DNA of 64,000 nt. Origin: Winogradskyella thalassocola (lineage in GTDB: Bacteria > Bacteroidota > Bacteroidia > Flavobacteriales > Flavobacteriaceae). The stretch lies in contig NZ_FNCZ01000003.1 in NCBI RefSeq assembly GCF_900099995.1, positions 124,001 through 188,000 on the forward strand, read 5' to 3'. Position numbers and translations under genes: made by a program. Below, one piece after another: positions 49,727 to 59,201 of the stretch (the stretch's first letter is position 1; each line of letters starts with the position of its first letter). The notes below the pieces were generated by a model, which saw only the letters and a program-made list of their open reading frames with translations, was not told where the DNA came from and searched no databases.

Positions 49727-50491
49727 CTATTCTTTAGAAAGATTTATGACCTCCCATTCACCATTCGGTTGCTTAGTTAAGTAAGCACCAACACTGAGAT
49801 CATTGTCTTTTCCTAGAACTTTAATTTTTAATTGCGCTTCTCCATAACCATTACTAATATTTATACTGCCAGTTGGTATCATACCGTAACCTGTTATGCC
49901 GCCTGTTTCATCTAAAATCTTTTGATTTTGTTCTATGTTTTCAACGGCTATTTTGTAAGCGTTCGAATTTTTCATTGCAGACCCTGTGAACAGCACCATA
50001 AAAGTTATAAAAACGATACCAATACCAATTAAAGCAATAACTCGAGGTGTTTTACTCGGTTTATTAGGGTTTTTAACTACAATAGTCTTAGCGACTTTAT
50101 CTCCAAGTCGTTTTTTCTCATTACTTACCGCCAGTACAATAAATTCAACAGGCCAGATGATAAGAAATAAATTCCGAAATAATAGTTTTCCAAATGAAGG
50201 TACATTTTCAGAATTGGCCTCATCTCTAACCATTATTCCCATAATCCATTTACCAATGCTGATGCCTTTAATTGCATCTTTCCCAAAATAGACTACAAAT
50301 CCAGGAAGCAAAACAACTAACATAGTTGCTGTGATGGTGGTAAAATCAGGTTCGTTTAAAAAATCTGATCCAAGCGCCAAAAATGTAATTGAAACGATTA
50401 GAAAACTCATCGCAAAATGATCGATTATATACGCTGCGATTCTTCTTTTTCTACTTGCTAATTGAAATTGGTTATTCGTTTCTGTTTTCAT
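49727..50491 (-). CDS. RDD family membrane protein
   Basis: A 254-residue protein. Residues about 12-135 are an RDD domain: RKRRIAAYIIDHFAMSFLIV (Arg and Asp-Asp-type positions), the second segment TATMLVVLLPGFVVYFG, and KGISIGKWIMGIMVRDE with a third helix LFLIIWPVEFIVLAV. A further helix lies at about 153-171. The periplasmic C-terminal part (AVENIEQNQKILDETGGITG onward) resembles the cytochrome-oxidase-assembly-like domain seen in some Bacteroidota RDD proteins. Function unknown. It is convergent with the amidoligase cluster. Confidence 0.82.
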   Translation of the reverse strand: MKTETNNQFQLASRKRRIAAYIIDHFAMSFLIVSITFLALGSDFLNEPDFTTITATMLVVLLPGFVVYFGKDAIKGISIGKWIMGIMVRDEANSENVPSFGKLLFRNLFLIIWPVEFIVLAVSNEKKRLGDKVAKTIVVKNPNKPSKTPRVIALIGIGIVFITFMVLFTGSAMKNSNAYKIAVENIEQNQKILDETGGITGYGMIPTGSINISNGYGEAQLKIKVLGKDNDLSVGAYLTKQPNGEWEVINLSKE

Positions 50492-50505
50492 TCTATAGTT
50501 ATCTA

Positions 50506-51114
50506 TTACTTCTGCCTAATTAAAAACTCTGTTTCACTGCGTGATTTTAATTTTCCAAATAGTGATATTGATATTATTCCAAGCAATATAATATAACCTA
50601 TAATATTTTTAAAAACACCTAAATTTGCAATGGCTAGGACTATACTAGTAATACTTCTTCCGCCTCCAATAATTTCGTATTCAGCACCATTTTCAATTTG
50701 AATTGCTAAATATAAAGACCAAATAAATAATGCCGTCATAAATAATAAAGCGAAAAATTGAGGTTTGGCATATCTCAAGACACTTGGCAATTCAGAACTA
50801 TATTTAAAATGGGGAATATCTTGTTTTAGAAAATCAAAAACTTCTTTTTTTGTGTTTTTATCTTTTATAATTAGTTCTTCTTCTGAACCATTACCAAAAT
50901 ATATTTTAATTTCATTCTTTCCAACTTGACTTTGAATACTCGTGATATATGAATATGGGATACTAAAAAGGTGATTTAAAAATGCGAGATCAGACGAATC
51001 TGAATTTAGCTTATTTAATTCATCAGGTTTTGGGTTTCCTTTATAAATACAGTTGTCTTTTACTAGAATTAATTTATTGGTTTTAGAATCACTTAATTTC
51101 CATAATTTTAGCAT
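50506..51114 (-). CDS. Membrane protein of unknown function
   Basis: A 202-residue protein. The first 115 residues are cytoplasmic and look like a PH-like beta domain (LILVKDNCIYKGNPKPDELN, IPYSYITSIQSQVGKNEIKI, EEELIIKDKNTKKEVFDFLK). Two membrane helices follow at about 125-140 and 168-188. It ends in a short basic tail. It lies 14 bp upstream of the RDD gene on the same strand and is probably co-transcribed with it. Family not recognised; the PH-like call is tentative. Confidence 0.65.
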   Translation of the reverse strand: MLKLWKLSDSKTNKLILVKDNCIYKGNPKPDELNKLNSDSSDLAFLNHLFSIPYSYITSIQSQVGKNEIKIYFGNGSEEELIIKDKNTKKEVFDFLKQDIPHFKYSSELPSVLRYAKPQFFALLFMTALFIWSLYLAIQIENGAEYEIIGGGRSITSIVLAIANLGVFKNIIGYIILLGIISISLFGKLKSRSETEFLIRQK

Positions 51115-51165
51115 ATTATTTTCCGATTTTAGATAAAAGGCTATTATAAAAGATTGATTTAAAAA

Positions 51166-52365
51166 TTACACAGACTTATCAGGTGCAGGTAAACTCGCAT
51201 GAAACTCTTTGCCAATACGTTCTGTATACTGATCTAACAATTCTAAAACACGTTCGCTAGAGTCAGAAACGACGATTAATCCGATGTGCCAAGCTTTATT
51301 CATACGCCAAACAATTTCTTTGTCTGTAAAACTAGAAGTGTCAGGGTGTTCAAATCGACTTAAAGACACCACGATGCCTGCATATTGATTGTTTATTTTA
51401 GGAAGTTTGTAGGTTTTCTTTCTAAGATTAGCAGCCTCAATTTTTGCCCATTCTCCCCAAAGATTCACACCAGAAGCAGCTTCTACCATTTCTGCTAAAT
51501 TAGCTCCTCCAACACGAGATGATGTTTCTAGAAAGAACAATTCGCCTGTAGCTTTAGATTGAATAAACTCTGTATGAGACGCACCAAATTGCATACCGAA
51601 GGCTTTCATCACTGAAGCATTCATTTTTTGTAAGCCTTTTTCTTCTTTAGAACCAATTTTTGAACTTGCCGATCTAAAAATACCACCACCATGAGCGACT
51701 TCAAATGGTGTGTCTAAATATTTACTGACTCTGGCAAAGACCACTTTCCCATCAACATTTAATCCATCAACGTGATAAACATCTCCTGGCGCAAATTTCT
51801 CGACTAAATAATTATCACGTTCGTCACCTAAGTCGTTGATGACTTGCCTCAATTCATCTTTACACTGTATTTTTTTGATACCAGTTGCAGAGGCTTCCAT
51901 TCTTGGTTTAATTAACCATGGTGGACTAACACGATCTGCATAGTCGTTAATAGAATCGTTATTAAATAAGTCTGTAAATTCTGGGACGTTAACTCCTTCT
52001 TCTAGAGCTTTCATACGCATGGCGAGCTTATCTCTAAAATAGTGTGCCGTAGTTCTGCCCATTCCTGGCATTCTAAAATGCTCTCGAAGTAGTGCTACTT
52101 TTTCAACATCAAAATCATCGAGTGCTACAAAACGATCAAATTTTATGGTTCTCGATTTATAAGCGATACCTTTTACCACGTCTTCATGATTCCACTTTTC
52201 AATATAGAAAGTGTCATCTATGGATTCCCATGGCCAAGGTTCTTTATCTAACTTCTTTTTAGTTAATAAATAGACATTATTACCTTCAGCTTTAACACTT
52301 TTTAGAAAATCTTCACCTTTAAAATAGGTAGAAATACAAAGGAAATTTAATGGTTGTTTGGACAT
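51166..52365 (-). CDS. ATP-grasp domain protein
   Basis: A 399-residue cytoplasmic enzyme with the biotin-carboxylase/carbamoyl-phosphate-synthetase style of ATP-grasp fold: GRTTAHYFRDKLAMRMKALE, the ATP-binding WLIKPRMEASATGIKKI, DNYLVEKFAPGDVYHVDGLN, FGASHTEFIQSKATGELFFL and ETSSRVGGANLAEMVE with the metal-binding Glu and Asn-like residue. It is likely a carboxylate-amine ligase acting on a small molecule. It belongs to a minus-strand group with an M17 aminopeptidase and an esterase, next to the convergent amidoligase cluster. Confidence 0.85.
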   Translation of the reverse strand: MSKQPLNFLCISTYFKGEDFLKSVKAEGNNVYLLTKKKLDKEPWPWESIDDTFYIEKWNHEDVVKGIAYKSRTIKFDRFVALDDFDVEKVALLREHFRMPGMGRTTAHYFRDKLAMRMKALEEGVNVPEFTDLFNNDSINDYADRVSPPWLIKPRMEASATGIKKIQCKDELRQVINDLGDERDNYLVEKFAPGDVYHVDGLNVDGKVVFARVSKYLDTPFEVAHGGGIFRSASSKIGSKEEKGLQKMNASVMKAFGMQFGASHTEFIQSKATGELFFLETSSRVGGANLAEMVEAASGVNLWGEWAKIEAANLRKKTYKLPKINNQYAGIVVSLSRFEHPDTSSFTDKEIVWRMNKAWHIGLIVVSDSSERVLELLDQYTERIGKEFHASLPAPDKSV

Positions 52366-52465
52366 GTTTTCTTAGTTAGAATCTCTATGGCTTCGCTTGT
52401 TATAGTAAAGCCACAGTTTGATTGGTTGATAATTATAATGAACAAACAATTTACGAAACTGATAA

Positions 52466-53878
52466 TTATTTTGAAGCTTTTTTCTTAATAAATTCTGTAA
52501 TTAATTGAATGCCATAACCTGAAGCACTTTTCATCTTTGCATAAGGCGAAGATCCAAATGATACTCCGGCAATATCTAAGTGCATCCAGTTTTTGTGGTC
52601 TTCAATAAACGACTCTAAAAATTGTGCTGCATTAGTCGCACCAGCTAAAGGTTTACCACTAAAATTCCTGATATCTGCGATATCGCTATGTAAGTCAGTT
52701 TTGTATTCTTCAAACATTGGTAATTGCCACACGCGTTCGTGAACTTTGTAACCAATGTCAGACATAGTGCTCGCCATATCTTGGTTATGCGTAAACATGC
52801 CTGCAGCTTCGTAACCTAAAGTTCTTACCACGCTTCCTGTTAAGGTTGCTAAATCAATTAAGTATTCTGGTTTAATGTTTTTAACAGCATAACTTAAGCC
52901 GTCTGCTAAAACCAATCGGCCTTCAGCATCTGTATCAATTATTTCAATGGTTTTACCAGAGTAGGAGTTAATCACGTCACCTGGTCTATAGCTTTCTGCA
53001 TCAACAGCATTTTCTGCTGAACACACAATACCAACGATATTAATGTTTAGTTTCAATTTAGCCACCAATTCTACAACACCTAAAACTACAGCAGCTCCAC
53101 CCATATCACTTTTCATGTAGTGAAGGTTGGTTGATGGTTTTATAGATAATCCACCAGAATCGAACGTAATACCTTTACCAACTAAAGCGATATCTACTTT
53201 TTTAGTTGTTTTTGGTGTATATTCTGTAATGATCACTACAGGTTTGTTTACACTTCCTTTTCCAACGGATAGAACAGCGTCAAAGCCTTGTTTTTTGAGT
53301 TCTTTATGCTTTAAAACGGTACATTTATAATCTGCTTTTTTTGCTGATTTTTCTGCCCAATCTCCTAGATATTCTGGAGTTTTAATATTTGGTGGAGCAT
53401 CAACCAAGGCTTTTATTTTATTGATGGTTTCACCTGTATAGGTACCTTCTTCTAAAATGTTTTTAAGATTTTTAGATGCTGAAAATGACACTGTAGTGGT
53501 ATTGGCTTTTTCTTTTTTAGATTTGAATTCACCAATTTCATATTGCGCCATTTCAATTCCAATGACTGCTTTCTTTGTTTCATCATCACTTAAATCTTCC
53601 GCATAAACTTGAATGGATTTATCCCAATGCTTCTGAGTTTCGAATGCTAATTTGTGAAATGTATTTTCTGTTTGAGCACTATATTTATCTTCCCCTAAAC
53701 CAATGAGGTATATACGATTACCTACCTTACCGTAAAGTAATTGATACGTAGAAAAACTACCGTCGAAATCGGGATTTTCTACAGGTAAAAATTCTTTGAT
53801 CGTATCTAGTTGGTCTTTTCTACAAGGTAGTATAAAGTCCTTTGTGGTATCTAATGCTTTTGTATGTTTATAAGTCAT
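52466..53878 (-). CDS. Leucyl aminopeptidase (M17 family)
   Basis: A 470-residue cytosolic dizinc exopeptidase, usually hexameric. The catalytic half carries VGKGITFDSGGLSIKPSTN with metal Lys/Asp, HYMKSDMGGAAVVLGVVEL, and the family signature IIDTDAEGRLVLADGLSYA with its active Arg, metal Asp/Glu and second Asp. The N-terminal macro-like domain is present. It removes N-terminal residues from peptides and could also process products of the nearby ligases. It is 2 bp downstream of the 53881 esterase and thus co-transcribed with it. Confidence 0.93.
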   Translation of the reverse strand: MTYKHTKALDTTKDFILPCRKDQLDTIKEFLPVENPDFDGSFSTYQLLYGKVGNRIYLIGLGEDKYSAQTENTFHKLAFETQKHWDKSIQVYAEDLSDDETKKAVIGIEMAQYEIGEFKSKKEKANTTTVSFSASKNLKNILEEGTYTGETINKIKALVDAPPNIKTPEYLGDWAEKSAKKADYKCTVLKHKELKKQGFDAVLSVGKGSVNKPVVIITEYTPKTTKKVDIALVGKGITFDSGGLSIKPSTNLHYMKSDMGGAAVVLGVVELVAKLKLNINIVGIVCSAENAVDAESYRPGDVINSYSGKTIEIIDTDAEGRLVLADGLSYAVKNIKPEYLIDLATLTGSVVRTLGYEAAGMFTHNQDMASTMSDIGYKVHERVWQLPMFEEYKTDLHSDIADIRNFSGKPLAGATNAAQFLESFIEDHKNWMHLDIAGVSFGSSPYAKMKSASGYGIQLITEFIKKKASK

Positions 53879-53880
53879 AA

Positions 53881-54654
53881 TTATGAATTAAAATAGAGCC
53901 ATTTTACGGCTTTTGGAAATTCCTCTCTCCAATGCGCTTCAGAATGATTTCCATGTTCATTTATAGAAAAACGGAAATCAATATGATACCCATTAATCAT
54001 TTTTTCTTGAATAATACCTCCAAGTCTATGTGCATTTGGCAAATGCTCTGCACTTTCTTGTCCACCAGAATACAAATATATTTTTGATTTTTCTAATGGT
54101 TCAAAAGATTTAGTGCTTTTAAAAATTTTATTAGATAACCATAGGCTAGGTGAGAAAATCATCATTTTACCAAAAACACCAGGGTTTTTGAGGCCTGCAT
54201 GTAAACTAATTAAGCCTCCCATGGAGCTACCTCCAATTCCTGTGTTTTCAAAATCGGTTAAGGTTCTATAATGGCTGTTGATGTATGGGATTAATTTTTC
54301 AATCATAAATTGAATATAAAAATTTCCTTTTCCTTCACCAAAACGTGGATGATAATAAGGTAAATATTCACTTATACGTTCTTCATTTCCATGATCGACA
54401 GCAATAATAATAAGATCACCAAGACCTTGTTCTGCGAGCTGTGCCATGGATTTATCTATAGCCCAATCACCAAAAGGCGCAGCAGGATTAAATAGATTTT
54501 GACCATCTTGTAAGTAGAGTACAGGATAGCGTTTTTCAGTTTCATAATAGTCATGCGGTAATAATGCCGAGATCTTACGCGTCGCATTAAGATGTGGTAT
54601 TTCGTAGGCTTCTTCTAGTGTTTCTATTATAGGTTCGAACTCCGTCACTGTCAT
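53881..54654 (-). CDS. Alpha/beta-hydrolase (putative esterase, PF00756-type)
   Basis: A 257-residue cytoplasmic esterase: PHDYYETEKRYPVLYLQDGQ, LIIIAVDHGNEERISEYLPY, nucleophile Ser in TGIGGSSMGGLISLHAGL (GGSSMGG), an Asp/Glu in KIYLYSGGQESAEHL, and catalytic His in INEHGNHSEAHWREEF. It resembles the family of siderophore esterases and carbohydrate-ester hydrolases but has no signal peptide. It begins the minus-strand group that continues with the aminopeptidase and, after 100 bp, the ATP-grasp gene. Confidence 0.86.
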   Translation of the reverse strand: MTVTEFEPIIETLEEAYEIPHLNATRKISALLPHDYYETEKRYPVLYLQDGQNLFNPAAPFGDWAIDKSMAQLAEQGLGDLIIIAVDHGNEERISEYLPYYHPRFGEGKGNFYIQFMIEKLIPYINSHYRTLTDFENTGIGGSSMGGLISLHAGLKNPGVFGKMMIFSPSLWLSNKIFKSTKSFEPLEKSKIYLYSGGQESAEHLPNAHRLGGIIQEKMINGYHIDFRFSINEHGNHSEAHWREEFPKAVKWLYFNS

Positions 54655-54882
54655 ATAATTTAATTAAGGCATAACGAAAGTACTATTTTATGATATTAAT
54701 TGCCATAAAAAGTTGAACAGATGTTAACAATGTTTAAAGGATAGGTTAATTAATATGCTAAATTTGAAATGAGATTAAAATGGTTTAAAACCTAACTTTA
54801 ATTGTTGAATTGTAGGATTCTAATAATATAAACTATTTTAGCCTTGTCTTTCTTAATGAAAAGACAACCAAATCAATTGTAT

Positions 54883-57264
54883 ATGGCAACAAATCAAGAG
54901 CTTATTGACAAACTCATTGAGAAGTTAGAGCTGCTATTTAAAAAGCAAGCCGAGTTTTCTTCTGAAATTAATAGTTTAAAAGAGGAACTGTATCACTTAA
55001 AATCGGGTTCCGTTGAAGATAATACCGTTTCAACTTTTGAGGAAATTCAGCCAGATGAATCACCAGTAAAAGATTTAAAAGAGGTCGTAGAACTTATCAC
55101 TGAAGCTAGCGAATCTGTTGATCATGAAACGCAGCCTATTTTAGAAACTGAATATCAAGCTGAAGAAAAAATTATAGCTGATAAAAAGCCAAAATCGAAA
55201 TCGAGTATTGAAAAGTTTATTGGTGAAAATCTTTTAAATAAAATTGGAATTATCATTACTATAATTGGTGTGGCTATTGGTGCTAAATATTCCATTGAAA
55301 ATGATTTAATAAGTCCATTAACACGGATTATCCTTGGTTATTTAACAGCTATTGGTTTATTAGGATTTGGTATTAAACTAAAAGAAACATATGAATCTTA
55401 CAGTGCTGTTTTAGTTAGTGGTGCTATTGTGATTTTATATTTTATCACCTTTTTCGCCTATAGTTTTTACGATTTAATACCTCAAGTTTTTGCGTTTGCA
55501 CTTATGGTGGTTTTTACCACATTTACCGTGGTTGCAGCTATCAGTTATAATAAGCAAGTGATTGCACATATTGGTTTAGTTGGTGCTTATGCCGTACCGT
55601 TTTTATTGAGTAATGGTTCTGGGCAAGTAGAGGTATTGTTTAGTTATATGGCTATAATTAATATTGGAATTTTAATTATTTCATTTAAAAAATATTGGAA
55701 ATCACTTTACTATTCAGCGTTCATATTTACGTGGCTCATTTTTGCGTCCTGGTTCTTTTTTGAATACTATGAATACGAACAATTCAGTCTGGCTTTAAGT
55801 TTTTTAAGTATATTCTTCATTATATTTTATGTCACATTTTTAGCTTATAAAATGTTGAAAAAAGAGGTGTTTAAAACGAGTGATATTGTTTTATTACTAC
55901 TTAATTCCTTTTTCTTTTACGGCTTTGGGTTTGCTATTCTAGATAACCACGAAACGGGTACACAACTGCTAGGATTGTTTACACTTGGCAATGCGGTTAT
56001 TCATTTTATAGTTAGTGTACTTTTCTATAAAATGAAGTTGGGAGATAAAAACTTGTTTTACTTAGCTTCAGCTATGGTTTTAGTATTTATCACCATTACA
56101 ATTCCGGTACAATTAGATGGTAATTGGGTGACCTTACTATGGGTGAGTGAAGCAGCGTTATTGTTCTGGTTAGGGAGAACAAAAGGCATTACGGTGTATG
56201 AGAAATTATCGTATCCGCTAATGCTTTTGGCCTTTATAAGTCTTCTTCAAGATTGGTCCTTTGCATATAGTGCTTATTATGGCTTAGAACTAGAGGATAA
56301 AATACCTTTTATTTTTAATATTCATTTTTTAACCTCGTTACTGTTCGTTTCGGCATTTGGATTTATTGTTTGGTTATATAGAAAAGAAGACTATCCGTCT
56401 GCACCACAACCGACTTCTATTTGGCACCGTTTATGGTCATATGGTATCCCAATAATTTTCGTGTTTACTGCTTATTACGCCTTTAGATTAGAAATTGAAA
56501 TGTATTGGGATCAGTTATATCATACTACAAATTTATCCATCGCGACTCAAGACAATTATAAGGAGTCGATCTTTAATTATGACTTAAGAGACTTTAAAAC
56601 CATTTGGGTTCTCAATTATTCTTTAATATGTGTAGCAGTGTTGTCGTTTATCAACTTCAAGTTTATAAAAAACACATTGCTAGAGAAAATCGCCCTAGGC
56701 TTAACAGTGGTCAGTATATTCGTTTTCTTAACGCAAGGTTTATTAGCCTTAAGTGACTTAAGAGAAAGTTATTTAAACCCTTCAGAATATTTTGCACAAA
56801 GCAGCTTTCATTTATGGATTCGTTATGTGTGTTTTGCCTTTTTAGCACTAGCATTATATACGTGTTATAAATTTATTAAGCGTGAAGGCATAGCCAAAGG
56901 CTATAAAATCGGTTACGATATTATACTTCATGTTTCCATAATCTGGGTATTGAGTAGCGAACTTATTCATTGGATGGATCTATCGGAATCTACGCAATCG
57001 TATAAACTTGGGTTGAGCATACTTTGGGGCGTGTATTCGTTCTTATTAATTGCTTTTGGTATCTGGAAAGACAAAGCGTATTTGCGAATTGGAGGTATGA
57101 TTTTCTTTGGTATTACCTTAATAAAACTATTCTTTTATGATATTGTACACCTTAATACCATTTCAAAAACCATTGTATTTGTATCGCTAGGTGTGCTGCT
57201 TTTAATCATTTCATTTTTATACAACAAATACAAAAACCAAATTACGGATGAGGTTAACGACTAG
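54883..57264 (+). CDS. DUF2339 polytopic membrane protein
   Basis: About 793 residues. An N-terminal coiled coil (NQELIDKLIEKLELLFKKQA) and an acidic linker are followed by some 20 membrane helices from about residue 115 to the end. The hallmarks of DUF2339 are the first segment IEKFIGENLLNKIGIIITII and GVAIGAKYSIEN, VSEAALLFWLGRTKGIT, and repeated paired helices. The starts TTG 54844 and ATG 54856 are possible; ATG 54883 follows the family's pattern best. The stop overlaps the DUF3999 gene by 17 nt. The two families are often neighbours, presumably parts of one envelope complex of unknown role. Confidence 0.85.
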   Translation: MATNQELIDKLIEKLELLFKKQAEFSSEINSLKEELYHLKSGSVEDNTVSTFEEIQPDESPVKDLKEVVELITEASESVDHETQPILETEYQAEEKIIADKKPKSKSSIEKFIGENLLNKIGIIITIIGVAIGAKYSIENDLISPLTRIILGYLTAIGLLGFGIKLKETYESYSAVLVSGAIVILYFITFFAYSFYDLIPQVFAFALMVVFTTFTVVAAISYNKQVIAHIGLVGAYAVPFLLSNGSGQVEVLFSYMAIINIGILIISFKKYWKSLYYSAFIFTWLIFASWFFFEYYEYEQFSLALSFLSIFFIIFYVTFLAYKMLKKEVFKTSDIVLLLLNSFFFYGFGFAILDNHETGTQLLGLFTLGNAVIHFIVSVLFYKMKLGDKNLFYLASAMVLVFITITIPVQLDGNWVTLLWVSEAALLFWLGRTKGITVYEKLSYPLMLLAFISLLQDWSFAYSAYYGLELEDKIPFIFNIHFLTSLLFVSAFGFIVWLYRKEDYPSAPQPTSIWHRLWSYGIPIIFVFTAYYAFRLEIEMYWDQLYHTTNLSIATQDNYKESIFNYDLRDFKTIWVLNYSLICVAVLSFINFKFIKNTLLEKIALGLTVVSIFVFLTQGLLALSDLRESYLNPSEYFAQSSFHLWIRYVCFAFLALALYTCYKFIKREGIAKGYKIGYDIILHVSIIWVLSSELIHWMDLSESTQSYKLGLSILWGVYSFLLIAFGIWKDKAYLRIGGMIFFGITLIKLFFYDIVHLNTISKTIVFVSLGVLLLIISFLYNKYKNQITDEVND

Positions 57265-58477
57265 GCTATTTATAGGTTTTCTTATGGGGTGTTTTGCCTT
57301 TTGCTCTGCACAAATAGAAAGCTATAATTATAAAAGAGCATTAAATGATGTGAGTACTGAGTGGCACAAGCTCACATTGCCAGATGCTGTCTTCGGAAAA
57401 GTGAATTCTGATTTGTCAGACTTTCGGATTTATGGCATAACAAAAAAGGATACCATTGAAGCTCCGTATTTATTGCAAGTGCTTTCTGAAAAAATCGTGA
57501 GTAAAACCATTTCATTTGATATCATCAATAAAACGAAAGGAGCCAATGGTTATTATTTTACGTTTCAGTTAAATTCTGAAGATATTATTAATCAGATTCA
57601 TCTAAATTTTAAAGAGCAAAATTTTGATTGGCGAATCGAATTGCAAGGCAGCCAAAATCAACAAGAATGGTTTACAATTCTTGAAGATTATAGAATTATG
57701 TCTATTAAAAATGAAACGACCGATTTTAAATTTACCAAGCTAGATTTTCCGGATGCTAAATACCGTTTTTTTAGACTTTTAGTGAAACAAAAAGACCAGC
57801 TAGAACTACAATCAGCGCAGATTTTTAAATACGTAATTACTGAAGGAAGTTTTGTGAATCATGCTATTAAGACTATGGCAATCACAGATGATAAGAATCA
57901 AAAAGCGACCGTAATTAATTTAGACTTAGAACAATCGGTATCCATAAGTCAATTACAAATTGACGTTGCTAATACGTTTGATTATTACAGACCTTTAAAG
58001 ATTGAATATAAAAGCGATAGTATAAAAACCGAAAAAGGGTGGAAATACAGTTATAGAACGATTAAAAATGCGATATTAAACTCGCTTGAAGCCAATCGTT
58101 TTAAAATTTCAAATACGATTGCGAAGGATCTAAAAATAACAATATACAATGGCGACAATCAGCCGCTAACCACAAAAGATATTTCTGTAAAAGGTTACGA
58201 GCATCAATTAGTGGGACGATTTACAGAACCAGCAAATTATATGTTGGTTTATGGCAATCCCGCAGCGAGAACACCAAATTACGACATTGCTAAGTTTGAA
58301 ACTAAAATACCTAAAGCATTAAAAGCTTTAAAAATAGGAGCAGAGCAAGTTATCATAAAGCAAAAACAAGAAAAAGTAAAACCACTATTTGAAAACAGTT
58401 ATTGGCTTTGGGCCATTATTCTTATTGTCATTTTAATCCTTGGAGGCTTTACATTGAAGATGTTGAAGAAGAGCTAG
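57248..58477 (+). CDS. DUF3999 family exported protein
   Basis: A 409-residue protein with a signal peptide (FIGFLMGCFAFCSAQ), several beta-rich, discoidin-like regions (WRIELQGSQNQQEWFTILED, ISQLQIDVANTFDYYRPLKI) and a C-terminal membrane helix (YWLWAIILIVILILGGFTLK), followed by MLKKS. This matches DUF3999: periplasmic, anchored at the C-terminus. The start lies inside the last codons of the DUF2339 gene (17-nt overlap), so the products are made together. Confidence 0.82.
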   Translation: MRLTTRLFIGFLMGCFAFCSAQIESYNYKRALNDVSTEWHKLTLPDAVFGKVNSDLSDFRIYGITKKDTIEAPYLLQVLSEKIVSKTISFDIINKTKGANGYYFTFQLNSEDIINQIHLNFKEQNFDWRIELQGSQNQQEWFTILEDYRIMSIKNETTDFKFTKLDFPDAKYRFFRLLVKQKDQLELQSAQIFKYVITEGSFVNHAIKTMAITDDKNQKATVINLDLEQSVSISQLQIDVANTFDYYRPLKIEYKSDSIKTEKGWKYSYRTIKNAILNSLEANRFKISNTIAKDLKITIYNGDNQPLTTKDISVKGYEHQLVGRFTEPANYMLVYGNPAARTPNYDIAKFETKIPKALKALKIGAEQVIIKQKQEKVKPLFENSYWLWAIILIVILILGGFTLKMLKKS

Positions 58478-58484
58478 TCTTTTG

Positions 58485-59162
58485 TTATTCACTAACAATC
58501 TTCCCATCAACCATAGTCAACTTACGGTCTGCCATTTCAGCTAATTCGTGGTTGTGTGTTACGATGACAAAGGTCTGATTAAACTCATCTCTCAATTTAA
58601 AGAATAAATTATGAAGCTGATCTGCAGATTCGCTATCTAAATTCCCAGAAGGTTCATCGGCAAAAATGATATTCGGACTGTTGATTAATGCTCTAGCAAC
58701 AGCTACACGTTGTTGCTCGCCACCAGACATGCTATTAGGTTTGTGATGAATGCGATCTTTTAAACCTAAATAATCTAACAATTCAATAGCGCGCTTTTCA
58801 GCATCAGCTTTTGATGTGTTATTAATAAACGCAGGAATACATACATTCTCTAAAGCAGAAAACTCAGGTAACAATTGATGAAACTGAAATATAAAACCAA
58901 TGTTCTTATTTCTGAATTTTGCTAAATCTTTATCATTTAAAGTTTTAATAGATTGATCGTTTATAATCAGTTCTGTATCTGACTTATAATCGGGTTTATC
59001 TAAGGTGCCTAAAATTTGAAGCAGTGTCGTTTTACCGGCACCAGATGCGCCAACAATAGAAATGATTTCACCTTCTAAAATGATTAAGTCTACACCTTTT
59101 AAGACTTCGAGGTCTTTATAGGCTTTCTTAATTTGCTTTGCGGAAATAACGGTTTTACTCAT
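58485..59162 (-). CDS. ABC transporter ATP-binding protein (LolD-like)
   Basis: A 225-residue ATPase with Walker A GASGAGKTTLLQILG, Q-loop FIFQFHQLLPEFSALENVCI, signature MSGGEQQRVAVARAL, Walker B IIFADEPSGNLD and H-loop VTHNHELAEMA. It belongs to the MacB/LolD class (motif SGNLD). Permease subunits are not adjacent; in Flavobacteriia LolD-like ATPases are often encoded apart from their permease. Lipoprotein release from the inner membrane is the most likely role, not certain. Confidence 0.88.
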   Translation of the reverse strand: MSKTVISAKQIKKAYKDLEVLKGVDLIILEGEIISIVGASGAGKTTLLQILGTLDKPDYKSDTELIINDQSIKTLNDKDLAKFRNKNIGFIFQFHQLLPEFSALENVCIPAFINNTSKADAEKRAIELLDYLGLKDRIHHKPNSMSGGEQQRVAVARALINSPNIIFADEPSGNLDSESADQLHNLFFKLRDEFNQTFVIVTHNHELAEMADRKLTMVDGKIVSE

Positions 59163-59201
59163 ACGATGTGAAAGTAATACTTAATGCCTAATTCTACAAT
59201 A

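Noticed and set aside
54631-54650. tRNA T-loop-like GGTTCGAACTCC
   Set aside because: It lies inside the coding start of the esterase gene and no cloverleaf can be drawn around it.
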